A stretch of DNA of 64,000 nucleotides from JASLQO01 sp002327525 (GCA_030744435.1 JASLQO010000020.1:124001-188000); one strand, 5' to 3'. Counted from the stretch's first letter, positions 35,393 to 47,797 are shown. A program made the numbers and translations. The notes: generated by a model not told the origin, from the letters alone.

Positions 35393-36523
35393 ATGGACTT
35401 TTCTTTCACAGAAGAGCAGACGCTGCTTCAGGACAGCATCGCGCGCTTCATTCAGAACGACTACAAATTCGAACAACGGCAGAAACTGGTGAGCTCGGAA
35501 CTCGGGTATAGCGAGGAGAACTGGCGACAGTTTGCAGATCTCGGTTGGCTGGGTGTTCTATTCAGTGAAGCAGACGGTGGATATGGCGGTTCGGCGGTCG
35601 ATGCCATGATCTTGTTCGAACAGTTCGGACGCGGCCTCGTGGTAGAGCCGGTCATCCCCAGCGTCGTGCTGGCTGGGGGTGCCATCAAGCATGGTGGCAA
35701 CGTGGCACAGAAAGCGCGATATCTGCCAGGCATCATCGACGGTTCGACACAAGGGGCGCTCGCCTACGCGGAACCGCAGGGGCGTTTCAATCTGGCCGAT
35801 CTCACCACGACGGCGACAGCGGCCGGTGACGGTTTCGTAGTGAGCGGCTACAAGTGTGTGGTAATGAATGGACCGAATGCCGATGTGCTGGTGGTGTCTG
35901 CACGTACGGACGGTGACCAGCGTGATGAAGACGGGGTGTCGCTTTTCGTGATGGACATGGGTGCAGAAGGTATTTCGCGGCGCGACTATCCGACCGTGGA
36001 CGGCCTGCGCGCGTCCGAAATCACCTTTGAGAACGTGATGCTCGGCGCAGACGCATTGCTCGGCGAAAGCGGCACGGGACTTCCAACCCTGCAACGGGTG
36101 ATAGACGATGGCATTCTCGCCGTGGGTGCGGAAGCCGTTGGCTGTATGGAGGTGCTGTACAAGGACACCGTGGAATACTGTAAGCAGCGAGAGCAGTTTG
36201 GCCAGCCCATAGGCAAGTTTCAGGTGCTGCAGCACAGAATGGTGGACATGTTCATGGAACACGAGCAGTCGAAGTCTCTGCTATACATGGCCGCCATGCG
36301 ACTCGATGAGGGTTACAGCGAGGAGGCACAGAAGGCCGTGGCGGCACTCAAAGTGCAGGTTGGTAAGTCAGGCCGCTTCGTCGGCCAGAATGCAGTGCAA
36401 CTACATGGTGGCATGGGCATGACGGATGAGCTGAACATCGGCCACTATTTCAAACGGCTGACCACCATCGATACGCTGTTCGGCAACGCGGACTTCCAGC
36501 TCAAGCGGTTCGGGACACTTTAG
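35393..36523 (+). CDS. Acyl-CoA dehydrogenase, small-subunit (PimD-like) type
   Basis: A 376-residue protein with the complete family layout: MDFSFTEEQTLLQDSIARFI, LGWLGVLFSEADGGYGGS, ALAYAEPQGRFNLADL, FVVSGYKCVVMNGPNADVLVV, IDDGILAVGAEAVGCME, REQFGQPIGKFQVLQHRMVDM, AVQLHGGMGMTDELNIGHYFKRL. The flavin-binding RxxFGxPI and QLHGGMG blocks are intact. It should oxidise an acyl-CoA with FAD and pass electrons to ETF. The next gene starts one base after the stop. Confidence 0.9.
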   Translation: MDFSFTEEQTLLQDSIARFIQNDYKFEQRQKLVSSELGYSEENWRQFADLGWLGVLFSEADGGYGGSAVDAMILFEQFGRGLVVEPVIPSVVLAGGAIKHGGNVAQKARYLPGIIDGSTQGALAYAEPQGRFNLADLTTTATAAGDGFVVSGYKCVVMNGPNADVLVVSARTDGDQRDEDGVSLFVMDMGAEGISRRDYPTVDGLRASEITFENVMLGADALLGESGTGLPTLQRVIDDGILAVGAEAVGCMEVLYKDTVEYCKQREQFGQPIGKFQVLQHRMVDMFMEHEQSKSLLYMAAMRLDEGYSEEAQKAVAALKVQVGKSGRFVGQNAVQLHGGMGMTDELNIGHYFKRLTTIDTLFGNADFQLKRFGTL

Positions 36524-36524
36524 C

Positions 36525-37415
36525 GTGGCGCGCTGGGACAAGGACTCGGAGCCGACCATCCCGGGGTGGTTTTTCGAGGCCGTAGAGACCGAGGTCGCTG
36601 AGAACACCGTTGAGATCGAAGAGTGCGATGTGGTTTACCGCACCTGGCCGCACGATGCATCTGCGGCGCGAGATATGCTGTTAATCCATGGCATGTACGC
36701 GCATTCACACTGGTGGGATTTCATCGCACCTGGGTTGACCGATAAATATCGGGTGACGGCGATGGATCTCACGGGTATGGGAGATTCCGACTACCGATAC
36801 GAATACGACAGCATAACCTTCGCACACGAGATCGTTGGTGTGTGTGATGCGGCCGGGCTCGCGGATGACGTGATCATTGTGGCTCACAGCTTCGGGGGCG
36901 CCATGGCGGTAAAGGCAGTCAACCTTTACCCGGACCGTTTCGGTGCGCTGATTCTCGTGGACTCGGGCATTCGACACCCGGACGATCCGCTGCCGGAAAC
37001 GTTGCGCATGGGAGGCCGTGCCAAGGCGTATCCCGATAAGCGTACGGCGGAACTGCGTTTTCGCCTGCAACCGCCACAGCCCTGCGAGAACCAGTACATC
37101 GTGGAGTATATAGGACGTAACTCGGTGATGGCGGTGGATGGCGGCTGGGCTTGGAAGTTTGATGAGGATCTCGTTACCACGGGCAACAGGGATCTGGAAC
37201 GCCAACCCGAGGACTTCACCGGTCTCATGATTCCCATTGGTGAGATTTACGGTGCCGACAGCGAATTGTTTTCACGGCGTACGCTCGAATACATGCGTGA
37301 ATTGGTACCCCGGGTCTTCCCGGCGGTGGAAGTGGAAAACGCACAGCACCATGTATTCCTGGATCAGCCACTCGCATTCATCGACGTCCTGCGCGAGATG
37401 GCCGAGCAGTTTTGA
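36525..37415 (+). CDS. Alpha/beta hydrolase
   Basis: GTG 36525 gives 296 residues. Fold landmarks: oxyanion strand MLLIHGMYAHSHWWDFIAPGL, then DLTGMGDSDYR, nucleophile S122 in VAHSFGGAM, and a late histidine in ENAQHHVFLDQP. The cap region (about 145-215) is acidic. It hydrolyses an ester, thioester or C-C bond; the substrate is not readable. It sits one base after the acyl-CoA dehydrogenase stop, suggesting a role in the same side-chain catabolism, perhaps ring-cleavage product or CoA thioester hydrolysis. Confidence 0.85.
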   Translation: MARWDKDSEPTIPGWFFEAVETEVAENTVEIEECDVVYRTWPHDASAARDMLLIHGMYAHSHWWDFIAPGLTDKYRVTAMDLTGMGDSDYRYEYDSITFAHEIVGVCDAAGLADDVIIVAHSFGGAMAVKAVNLYPDRFGALILVDSGIRHPDDPLPETLRMGGRAKAYPDKRTAELRFRLQPPQPCENQYIVEYIGRNSVMAVDGGWAWKFDEDLVTTGNRDLERQPEDFTGLMIPIGEIYGADSELFSRRTLEYMRELVPRVFPAVEVENAQHHVFLDQPLAFIDVLREMAEQF

Positions 37416-37434
37416 CGTACCCTTTGAAAGGCTA

Positions 37435-39744
37435 TCAGGGAGCCGGTTGCAGTTCGATCCTGACCCGGGTGTGTTTCTCGATTGCCTCGCGCGAATACAG
37501 CAAAGGGAAGCTGCCCTCGGTCGCCCAGCTTTCCAGCAGATTATCGTAGAAAGGTGAGCGTGGATCGCCCGACTGACCGGGTGCATTGGTCACGCGCGCC
37601 GCATCCCAGTTGCCGACATCCAGCACTATCCGGTAAGAAGCCCCGGCACGTACCTTGAAGTCATCGGGATAGAAACCGGTGTTGTTGGTCGTATTGGCGG
37701 AACCGCCTCGTTCGTAGGCCGGATAACGCATCTGAGATGCGAGATCCGGATTCGCCATCGCGAGCAGCGGGTGCTCGAAGCGTATCTGATGGAGACCTCC
37801 CCAGCGCCAGGTTGATGCATCTGCGCCGAGCAGCTCGATGGCTTCATCCCAGGCAGTTGTAAGGGTGGCGCGAATCACGCCGGCCGCTTCCGGTCTGGCC
37901 AGCGCATCCAGCACCACCCGCGTGTCGAGGCCGCTGAGTTGGGAATCGGGTGCGAGCCAGTCGATGAGGCCTGGTACCAGATGGCGGTGATACCAGATGA
38001 CGTAAAGCGCCGCAGCAGCGGAGTCGGCGGTGAGTTCGGCGTTCCAGCCGCGCAGCAGATCGCTGCCCGTGAAGTTTCCCTGCGGCAAGTGGTGCACGAC
38101 CCGGCGCGCCAGAATCGAGACGTAGTCGCGTTGCAGGTCCAGTGAGTCCTGAATGGAGTGTTCGTTCTGTCCCGCGAGTACCTCCCACAGGCGCTTGTAG
38201 CGCCAGGGCGCGGACCACTCGAAGCCGATGCGATAAGTTTCGATGGGATAGTCGCCCGGCAGGTTCATGGAATTGGCTGTGCCGGTGTAGCCGCGTTCGG
38301 GGTTGTATTCGACCGGCAGCACATCCATGTCGTGGAAACCGTCCCACTCGTAGCGGCCGTCGCCAGGAACGGGGAGCAGACCGTCCCAGTTCCTCCGCTT
38401 TGGAAACAGTCCGGCGGGTTTGTACCCGATATTGCCGTCCGTGTCGGCGAACACCTGATTCTCGGCTGGCGCGCCCCAGCGGTTGAGCGCTGCCAGAAAC
38501 TCGCGCCAGTTGTCGGCGCGCATGTACTCGATGCTGCCGAAGTAGGGCGACATGCCAGGGGTCAGCCAGGACGCTCGCACGGCGAAGGCGTGTTGCCGGG
38601 TCTCATGGATCACGGGACCGTGGCGAGTGAACTTGAGCGTCACGGGGACGCTGTCAGCGCCGACGGGGATCTGCTCCTCTATCTCCCGAAATGACTCGGT
38701 GCGCCCCTGGTATGTGTATCCGCTGCGTTTCTTCGTATAGACGTACAGATCTTCCTGATCGATCGGGAAGATGGTGAGGCCGAATGCGATATCCTGGTTG
38801 TGACCGATAGATATCCCTGGCAGGGCCGGTTCTCCGGCGCCGATGACGTCCAGTCCGGGGGCAATGAGATGCGCAATGTAACGCAGCGAGGGAACAGCGT
38901 GAGCGCGGTGCGGATCGTCGGCGAGTATCGGCCTTCCTGTCTGCGTGCGGGAGGGGGCGACGACCCAGTTGTTGCTGCCGATCGAGCGGTCGGATTCTCG
39001 TATGGCCGCTTCGGCGAGGGCGTCTTCGGCTGCTCCGAATGTCACCGGTGCCTTCGCGAGTACGTATAGGTCCAGCACGTCCTCGGGCACGACGCAGGGA
39101 TCGAGCCCCTCCGGTATGGAAGTCGTCCAGTCGGGTTCCAGGCGATGTGCCAGGGCCGCCGTCTGCAGGCCGTCGCGACAGGCGAGCACGGCGCGCTGCA
39201 CCTCGGAAGTGATGTTGCGCCACAGGCCGTTGCTGCGAATGCGCACGATGTCGGCCGCCGTCCAGCGTGAAGGCGCGTAGTCCAGAAGTCGGAACTCAGG
39301 GGGCAGCAACTCGGGATGCGCCGAGGTCAGGTCTACGAAAGCATTGATCCCGGCTGCGAACGCCTTTGCGATGGCTTTGGCATCCGATCCGTAGGAGAGC
39401 CATTCCCGGTACATGTCACCGCGAAAGAGAAAGGTCCGTGAGGCTCGATCCTGCTTCAGGTAGGGCTCTCCCAGCACCTCGGAAAGCAGGCCGAGTCCGC
39501 GTCTGCGCCAGAGATCGATCTGCCACAGTCGGTCGCGGGCCGCATTGAACCCCTGCACGAAGAAAGCGTCGTAGTGCGTACCGGCATAGATATGGGGCAC
39601 ACCCCATTCGTCTACCAGAATCTCGGCAGGGCTGAGCAGACCCTTCACCGTGTAGCGAATCGTGTCGGCCTGTGCCATCGCGGAAGCCATCAGGATGACG
39701 GCGAGGGTAAAGGCCGGGACGAGTGATCTGTTGGGCGAAGTCAT
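37435..39744 (-). CDS. Secreted penicillin acylase family protein (Ntn hydrolase)
   Basis: A 769-residue precursor with a signal peptide (about 1-26). The alpha chain has DEWGVPHIYAGTHYDAFFVQGFNAARDRLWQIDLWRRRGLG. The processing site is at about residue 255, IGSNNWVVAPSRT, where serine becomes the N-terminal nucleophile of the beta chain. DDPHRAHAVPSLRYIAHL, PGISIGHNQDIAFGLT and YRIVLDVGNWDAARVTNAPGQSGDPRSPFYDN follow. It is probably a periplasmic amidase that deacylates N-acyl compounds (homoserine lactones, cyclic peptides or similar). The specificity is unknown. Confidence 0.9.
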   Translation of the reverse strand: MTSPNRSLVPAFTLAVILMASAMAQADTIRYTVKGLLSPAEILVDEWGVPHIYAGTHYDAFFVQGFNAARDRLWQIDLWRRRGLGLLSEVLGEPYLKQDRASRTFLFRGDMYREWLSYGSDAKAIAKAFAAGINAFVDLTSAHPELLPPEFRLLDYAPSRWTAADIVRIRSNGLWRNITSEVQRAVLACRDGLQTAALAHRLEPDWTTSIPEGLDPCVVPEDVLDLYVLAKAPVTFGAAEDALAEAAIRESDRSIGSNNWVVAPSRTQTGRPILADDPHRAHAVPSLRYIAHLIAPGLDVIGAGEPALPGISIGHNQDIAFGLTIFPIDQEDLYVYTKKRSGYTYQGRTESFREIEEQIPVGADSVPVTLKFTRHGPVIHETRQHAFAVRASWLTPGMSPYFGSIEYMRADNWREFLAALNRWGAPAENQVFADTDGNIGYKPAGLFPKRRNWDGLLPVPGDGRYEWDGFHDMDVLPVEYNPERGYTGTANSMNLPGDYPIETYRIGFEWSAPWRYKRLWEVLAGQNEHSIQDSLDLQRDYVSILARRVVHHLPQGNFTGSDLLRGWNAELTADSAAAALYVIWYHRHLVPGLIDWLAPDSQLSGLDTRVVLDALARPEAAGVIRATLTTAWDEAIELLGADASTWRWGGLHQIRFEHPLLAMANPDLASQMRYPAYERGGSANTTNNTGFYPDDFKVRAGASYRIVLDVGNWDAARVTNAPGQSGDPRSPFYDNLLESWATEGSFPLLYSREAIEKHTRVRIELQPAP

Positions 39745-39789
39745 GAGGTAGGTTCCCTTGTGTTGCGTTTCACCTTGCGGGGGCCAGGC

Positions 39790-40319
39790 TTACTCGGCCC
39801 ATGCGGTGTTCACGACCCGGTCCATGAGCTCGACTTCCCGCTCCAGGAAATCCTCGCCAGTGTGCTACCGTCATAGATGGCGCTCGAACCACTCCCGCGT
39901 GTGAGCCCTCCGACGTGGATCCAGACCATGACGGGCAGCTTCGCATCCTCGCCCAGGGCTGGTGTCCAGACGTTTAAAAACAGACAGTCCTCGCTGGTGA
40001 TGGGCATGGGTTGTGTGAAGAAACTCGCGCTGGGGCAGGGCCGCTGAACACAGTCTGGTCCGTACTACGTCGCAAGGCGTTGGCCGTTGAAGGTCAGAGC
40101 CGCTTCCGGTGCCCGCCATCGCCGGCTGCCAGTCGGCGGAACGGCATACCGGATCCCCTTGAAGCTGTGTACGTCGTTTTCGTGTACGCCAACCAGCGTG
40201 CCGTCTGACAGCGAAACCCCGGCGGCGTGAATGGGGTTTGTGATCAGGATTGAAACAACGACCGCGGGGAGCGCGAACAGATACATCCAACAGGCTCTGA
40301 AAATCGAATACAGGAGCAT
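39790..40319 (-). pseudogene. Type B carboxylesterase gene reduced to its ends
   Basis: ATG 40319 begins a signal peptide, then VSLSDGTLVGVHENDVHSFK and GIRYAVPPTGSRRWRAPE, the classic carboxylesterase start. TAG at 40067-40065 interrupts it; the same frame then continues GPDCVQRP and TSEDCLFLNVWTP, the family's conserved disulfide block. The oxyanion loop reads IHVGG where the family has HGGG. After SAIYDGSTLAR the frame is lost, and another frame ends FLEREVELMDRVVNTAWAE and TAA (39790), which looks like a family C-terminus. The catalytic serine region (GESAG), glutamate and histidine are gone, about 1 kb. The C-terminal assignment is less certain than the N-terminal. Confidence 0.75.
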
Positions 40320-40365
40320 ATCATGTGCTGGCCGGCTGGCTGTTCACGCGGTCTTGGGAGGGGAG

Positions 40366-40674
40366 ATGGACGGAGCGAAATCGTTGTTGTCGGTGGCCGT
40401 ACCTTTGTTTCTGGCACTCGCCATCGTGCTGCAGATCGGCGGGGTGGTGAGTCTCATCATCGGCTACCGGGTAGCGTTGATGGCCTTTTTGCTGGCCGGA
40501 TTGACGCGCGTAATCAGCCTCGTCATGCATGACCTTTGGAATCTGACCCCCGCTGTGCAGCACGACCATGAAATGCAAAACTTCATCAAGAACATGGGCA
40601 TCATGGCCGGGTTGATGGTGGTGGCGGGTGGCTCGACGGATTGGAAGATGCCTTTCCTCGGGGGTTCGGCCTAA
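40366..40674 (+). CDS. Short DoxX-family membrane protein, N-terminally shortened
   Basis: ATG 40366 follows GGGAGG closely and gives 102 residues. Three hydrophobic segments remain: SVAVPLFLALAIVLQIGGVVSLIIGYR, VALMAFLLAGLTRVISLVMHDLWNL and HEMQNFIKNMGIMAGLMVVAGG. The last two are very typical of DoxX (YR...A..L......FHDFW..., HEMQNFLKN). The usual first membrane helix with its L.G..K motif is missing, so this is a shortened protein or a remnant. The open frame extends upstream to 40231 but without DoxX-like sequence. It is divergent from the dead carboxylesterase. Confidence 0.65.
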   Translation: MDGAKSLLSVAVPLFLALAIVLQIGGVVSLIIGYRVALMAFLLAGLTRVISLVMHDLWNLTPAVQHDHEMQNFIKNMGIMAGLMVVAGGSTDWKMPFLGGSA

Positions 40675-40724
40675 GCATCTAAACGTGGTTTAATTAACGC
40701 CGTGCAATTCTACGGGGCACCGAC

Positions 40725-41321
40725 ATGGCACGGCGAAACGACCACACGCACGAGGAACTCATGCGCCTTGCGGTGGACGCGACTGGGGCGTTGGTGGACG
40801 AACTCGGATACCAGGCCGTGACGGCTCGCGCCATAGCCGGGCGCATCGGCTACACACCGGGGACGTTGTACAGCCATTTCTCCAATCTCGACGATGTGTT
40901 TTTGCACGTGAACCTCATGAGCCTCAAGCAATTGCGCCTGGACTGGGGGCAGCTGATTACGGGTGACCGATCACCGGAGGAGCTGTTGCGAACCATGGGG
41001 CATGCATATCTGCGATTCGCCACCGAACGGCCACGTCGGTTCGAATTGCTGATCCACGCGCAGGTTCCGGGTAGCGGCGCGCTACCGGGCTACGTACAGC
41101 AGAATGTGGACCAGCTAAAACGGCTGATCGCCAGTCAGCTTCTGCGCATTCAACTGGACCCGGCCGGCGTGGAGGAGAATGCGGGTGCTGTGCTGGCTGC
41201 CATGCATGGCGTGTGCGTACTCGCGCTGCCGGGGCAGCTGCTCACGGCTACGTGGTGCGCGCAGGATGCCACCATGGATTTCGTGGTGACTGGCTGCATT
41301 GAGCGTGCCAGGGAGGGCTAG
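40725..41321 (+). CDS. TetR/AcrR-family transcriptional regulator
   Basis: A 198-residue protein. The N-terminal helix-turn-helix reads ALVDELGYQAVTARAIAGRIGYTPGTLYSHFSNLDDVFLHV, with the usual G-(T/L)-LY-HF signature. The C-terminal ligand domain is helical, similar to the TetR_C_13/WHG types (LRFATERPRRFELLIHAQVPG). Regulated gene unknown; candidates are the short DoxX gene 50 bases upstream and the S9 peptidase that converges on it. No operator palindrome was obvious in the gap. Confidence 0.88.
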   Translation: MARRNDHTHEELMRLAVDATGALVDELGYQAVTARAIAGRIGYTPGTLYSHFSNLDDVFLHVNLMSLKQLRLDWGQLITGDRSPEELLRTMGHAYLRFATERPRRFELLIHAQVPGSGALPGYVQQNVDQLKRLIASQLLRIQLDPAGVEENAGAVLAAMHGVCVLALPGQLLTATWCAQDATMDFVVTGCIERAREG

Positions 41322-41402
41322 GCGCTCGTACGACTGAGCGAGGTGCGCTGCACTCGGCAACCAGGTGCTACCACGAGCCGGTTGGCCTTGGACGCGTGCT
41401 GA

Positions 41403-43472
41403 TCATTGTGCCCGCGAACCCTCGGTATCCACGTTGGTTTCGGCAGCCGGGGCGTAGCGTTCGAACCAGGCGAGTATGTGCGCCACTTTCGAAATCAGGT
41501 GGCTAGGGCGGGACGCGATGCTGTGCGATGCGCCTGGAATCCTCACGAGTGCCGTATCCACTCTGGCGAGTTTCAGCGCCTGGTAGAACTGTTCGGATTC
41601 CGAGATGGGTGTCCGGTAGTCGACCTCGCCGGTCAGAAGCATGGTCGGTGTGGAGACGTTACCGACGAAGCTGATGGGCGAGCGTATCCGGTAGCTCTCG
41701 GGATCGTTCCAGGGCAGCTCGGCGAACCAGTAGCGGGAGAAGAAACCGTACATATCGGCGGTGAGGACAAAGCTCGTCCAGTTGATGACGGGCTTGGCCG
41801 ACACGGCAGCACGGAAACGATCGGTGCGCGTGACGATCCACGCTGTGAGGATGCCGCCGCCGCTGCCGCCTGTGACGTACAACCGTTCGGGGTCGGCCCA
41901 ACCCCGATCGATCACGTGATCCACGGCCGACATTAAGTCGTGGTAGTCGTCACCCGGATAGTTGTGATGGATGAGGTTGGCGAACTCGTATCCATAGCTC
42001 GTACTGCCGCGCGGATTGGCGTAGACCACCACGTACCCGGCGGCTGCGTAGAGCTGCACTTCCGCGGCGAAGTGGGGGCCGTAGGCGGTGAACGGTCCGC
42101 CGTGGATTTCCAGGATCGCGGGATAGCGTTTCTCGGTGTCGAAGTCAGGTGGAAAGGCCACCCACGCCTCTATTTCACGCCCGTCCGCCATGGATGCGAA
42201 ACGGATGGTTTCGATGCGTGCGAGGTTCGTGTGTCCGAGAATGTCCTCGTTGAGATCCGTGATTCTGCGCAGCGCACCACGTCGCAGCACTGCGAGTTCC
42301 GCTGGTGCCGAAGTGCTGGCCAGGCTGTAAGCGAGTGTAGTCCCCTCGGCGTCGAGCGTGCCCCCGGAGTAGGGACGCGACAGTGAGAGACCACCGAAGT
42401 CGTCGACCAGGCGCCTGCGTTTGCCGGTGAGTGTCAGCGTGTCGATGCGCCCGATGCCGGAATCGTCATAGGCGATGTAGAGGCTTTTGGTATCGCGCCA
42501 GCGCACAGCGTTCACGCTGCGATCGAGATCACCAGCGAGTGTGCGTCGGCCGCCGTCCTCGAGATCGATGATCGAGATGCGGTTCTGGTTGTAACTCATG
42601 AGATCGTCATCGAATCCGCGCAGGGCGAGATAACGGCCGTCCGGTGACAGGCGTGGGTCGAAGTCGGGTCCATAACGTTTCGTGAGTTGCGTGATGTGAT
42701 CGCCCGCAAGCGAGACCTCGAAGATATCCGTGTCCCTGGTTTCGTACTGGGCGTCCTCGCGGCGGTTGGCTGAGACATAGAGTCCCGAGCCGTCGCTTTT
42801 CCACGCGAAGCCGCCTGCATGGTGGTAGTTCCCGCTGGTGATTTGGCGGGGTGTGCCGCCATCGGCGGGCAGCACAAAGAGATGCGAATAGCCGGGCTTG
42901 AGATAGCCACGCCCGTCCGCACGATAGGTGAGTTGGTCTATCACCTGGGCGGGTTTCGCCCAGGTGGCACCTTCGGGTGGCTTTGGCAGTTTGGCGAAGG
43001 GCTCCTGCTGCGAGGGCACGATCATGGTAAATGCGAGCCACTTACCGTCGGGTGACCAGCTGAGACCCGCGGGCGCCTGTGTGAGTTGGGTCAGTACGGA
43101 GGTCCGGTTTGCTTCCAGCCAGTGCATGTAGACCTGTACGCCGGCCTCACCTCCGGCCATGAACGCGATGCGTTTCCCGTCCGGTGAGAATGTGGGAGAG
43201 AATCCGCTCTTGCCAGTCAGTGGTCGCGGGTTGGCGCCGTTCACATCGGACAACCAGATGTGCGCGGTTCCGTTGTCGCGTTTGAGATCGAATCCGGCAC
43301 GTGTGTAGGCGAGGGTCTCACCGTCGGGGGAGAGGTCGATCTGTGATACCCACTCGAGCGCGAAAACGTCCATCGGTTCGAACGTCGGGTCATCGGCGTG
43401 TGCAATCGAAAACGGCAGTGCGAAAGCGCAAAAAAACGTGGCGACCCGTGCTGCCCTGAGTGAGTTCAGCAT
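41403..43472 (-). CDS. Secreted S9 family prolyl oligopeptidase/dipeptidyl peptidase
   Basis: ATG 43472 gives 689 residues with a signal peptide (cleavage near AHADD). The N-terminal half is a beta propeller with TolB/WD40-like repeats (LSPDGETLAYTRAG, FSPDGKRIAFMAGG, WSPDGKWLAF). The C-terminal half is an alpha/beta hydrolase: EIHGGPFTAYG, nucleophile serine near 535 in YVTGGSGGG, aspartate in LLTGEVDYRTPI and histidine in IPGASHSI. It cleaves short peptides, probably after proline or alanine, in the periplasm. Confidence 0.92.
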   Translation of the reverse strand: MLNSLRAARVATFFCAFALPFSIAHADDPTFEPMDVFALEWVSQIDLSPDGETLAYTRAGFDLKRDNGTAHIWLSDVNGANPRPLTGKSGFSPTFSPDGKRIAFMAGGEAGVQVYMHWLEANRTSVLTQLTQAPAGLSWSPDGKWLAFTMIVPSQQEPFAKLPKPPEGATWAKPAQVIDQLTYRADGRGYLKPGYSHLFVLPADGGTPRQITSGNYHHAGGFAWKSDGSGLYVSANRREDAQYETRDTDIFEVSLAGDHITQLTKRYGPDFDPRLSPDGRYLALRGFDDDLMSYNQNRISIIDLEDGGRRTLAGDLDRSVNAVRWRDTKSLYIAYDDSGIGRIDTLTLTGKRRRLVDDFGGLSLSRPYSGGTLDAEGTTLAYSLASTSAPAELAVLRRGALRRITDLNEDILGHTNLARIETIRFASMADGREIEAWVAFPPDFDTEKRYPAILEIHGGPFTAYGPHFAAEVQLYAAAGYVVVYANPRGSTSYGYEFANLIHHNYPGDDYHDLMSAVDHVIDRGWADPERLYVTGGSGGGILTAWIVTRTDRFRAAVSAKPVINWTSFVLTADMYGFFSRYWFAELPWNDPESYRIRSPISFVGNVSTPTMLLTGEVDYRTPISESEQFYQALKLARVDTALVRIPGASHSIASRPSHLISKVAHILAWFERYAPAAETNVDTEGSRAQ

Positions 43473-43522
43473 GTTGTCACCCCACCTGTCGTGCAAACAA
43501 CCGGGTGTCCGGCTCGGGTTGA

Positions 43523-44788
43523 TCACTCCCAGCTCAGTGCACCGCCGGTCTGATATTCGGTCACGCGTGTTTCGAAGAAGTTCTTCTCCTTGTTCAGATC
43601 CATGATTTCGGACATCCATGGAAACGGATTCTTGGATCCGGCGAAGGCCTCGCCGAGGCCGATTTGCGCAAGACGCCGGTTGGCGATGAACTGCAGATAC
43701 TCTTCCATCATGTTGGCGTTCATGCCGAGCACGCCACGCGGCATGGTGTCGCGTGCGTACTCGATCTCAAGCTGCGTGCCCTGGAGAATCATGCTGCGCG
43801 CCTGTTCCTGCATGGAATCGTCCCACACGTGCGGGTTTTCGAGCTTGATCTGGTTGATTACATCGATGCCGAAGTTAACGTGCATGGACTCATCCCTGAG
43901 GATGTACTGAAACTGTTCCGATGTACCCGTCATCTTGTTGCGGCGGCCCATCGACAGAATCTGAGTGAAGCCACAGTAGAAGAATATACCTTCCAGCACG
44001 CAGTAGTAGGCGATCAGGTTCTTCATCAGCTCTCGATCCGTTTCCAGCGTCCCGGTATTGAAGGTCGGATCGCAAATCTGCTGCGTGTACTGATGAGCCC
44101 ACGACGCTTTGCGGGCGACGGATGGCACCTCGTGGTACATGTTGAAGATCTCGCCCTCGTCCATCCCGAGTGCCTCGATGCAGTACTGGTATGCGTGTGT
44201 GTGGATGGCCTCCTCGAATGCCTGACGCAGCAGATACTGGCGGCACTCGGGATTGGTGATGAGCCGATAGATGGCAAGTGCCAGGTTGTTGGCGACCAGT
44301 GAATCCGCTGTCGAGAAAAAACCGAGTGAGCGCTTGACGATGACACGCTCGTCTTCGGTGAGACCCGCCTCACCCTTCCAGAGCGCGATGTCGGTGGCCA
44401 TGTTCACTTCCTGGGGCATCCAATGGTTGGCGCAGCCATCCAGATACTTCTGCCATGCCCAGTCGTACTTGAACGGTACCAGTTGATTGAGATCCGCCCG
44501 GCAGTTGATCATGGCCTTCTGATCAACGGTCACGCGCTCCAGGTTTTCCGGCTCGTCGCGCTCGGGAATCACCACTTCCGTGCGCGCTATCACGTCGGCT
44601 GTTGGCTCCGGCACCACGATGGGTGGCGCCTGTTCGAGCCGTACCTCGGGCGGCGATGGCGCCGGCAGCGGCTGCTCCGCGATACCAGGTATTTCGGCAT
44701 CGAGCGCGACTACCGGCGTCTGAGCTTCCTGCGCACTCTGGGTGAGTGTCGCGTTTTCATTCTCTTCGTACTCGTCCCAACTCAGCAT
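43523..44788 (-). CDS. nrdB: Class I ribonucleoside-diphosphate reductase, beta subunit
   Basis: A 421-residue protein beginning MLSWDEYEE, the start seen in Pseudomonas-type NrdB, with a disordered acidic/proline-rich N-terminal region of about 90 residues. The diiron site has EEAIHTHAY (E193, H196) and the radical tyrosine Y200, four residues after the histidine as in E. coli Y122, so it is a tyrosyl-radical enzyme and not class Ic. Further ligands lie in FNMYHE and RDESMHVNFG. It supplies the radical for NrdA. It follows nrdA by 48 bases. Confidence 0.95.
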   Translation of the reverse strand: MLSWDEYEENENATLTQSAQEAQTPVVALDAEIPGIAEQPLPAPSPPEVRLEQAPPIVVPEPTADVIARTEVVIPERDEPENLERVTVDQKAMINCRADLNQLVPFKYDWAWQKYLDGCANHWMPQEVNMATDIALWKGEAGLTEDERVIVKRSLGFFSTADSLVANNLALAIYRLITNPECRQYLLRQAFEEAIHTHAYQYCIEALGMDEGEIFNMYHEVPSVARKASWAHQYTQQICDPTFNTGTLETDRELMKNLIAYYCVLEGIFFYCGFTQILSMGRRNKMTGTSEQFQYILRDESMHVNFGIDVINQIKLENPHVWDDSMQEQARSMILQGTQLEIEYARDTMPRGVLGMNANMMEEYLQFIANRRLAQIGLGEAFAGSKNPFPWMSEIMDLNKEKNFFETRVTEYQTGGALSWE

Positions 44789-44836
44789 GGTGATGTCCTC
44801 ATCCGCGTCGTCTTCCGACGTGAACAGATGCCCATG

Positions 44837-47797
<2,961 letters not shown>

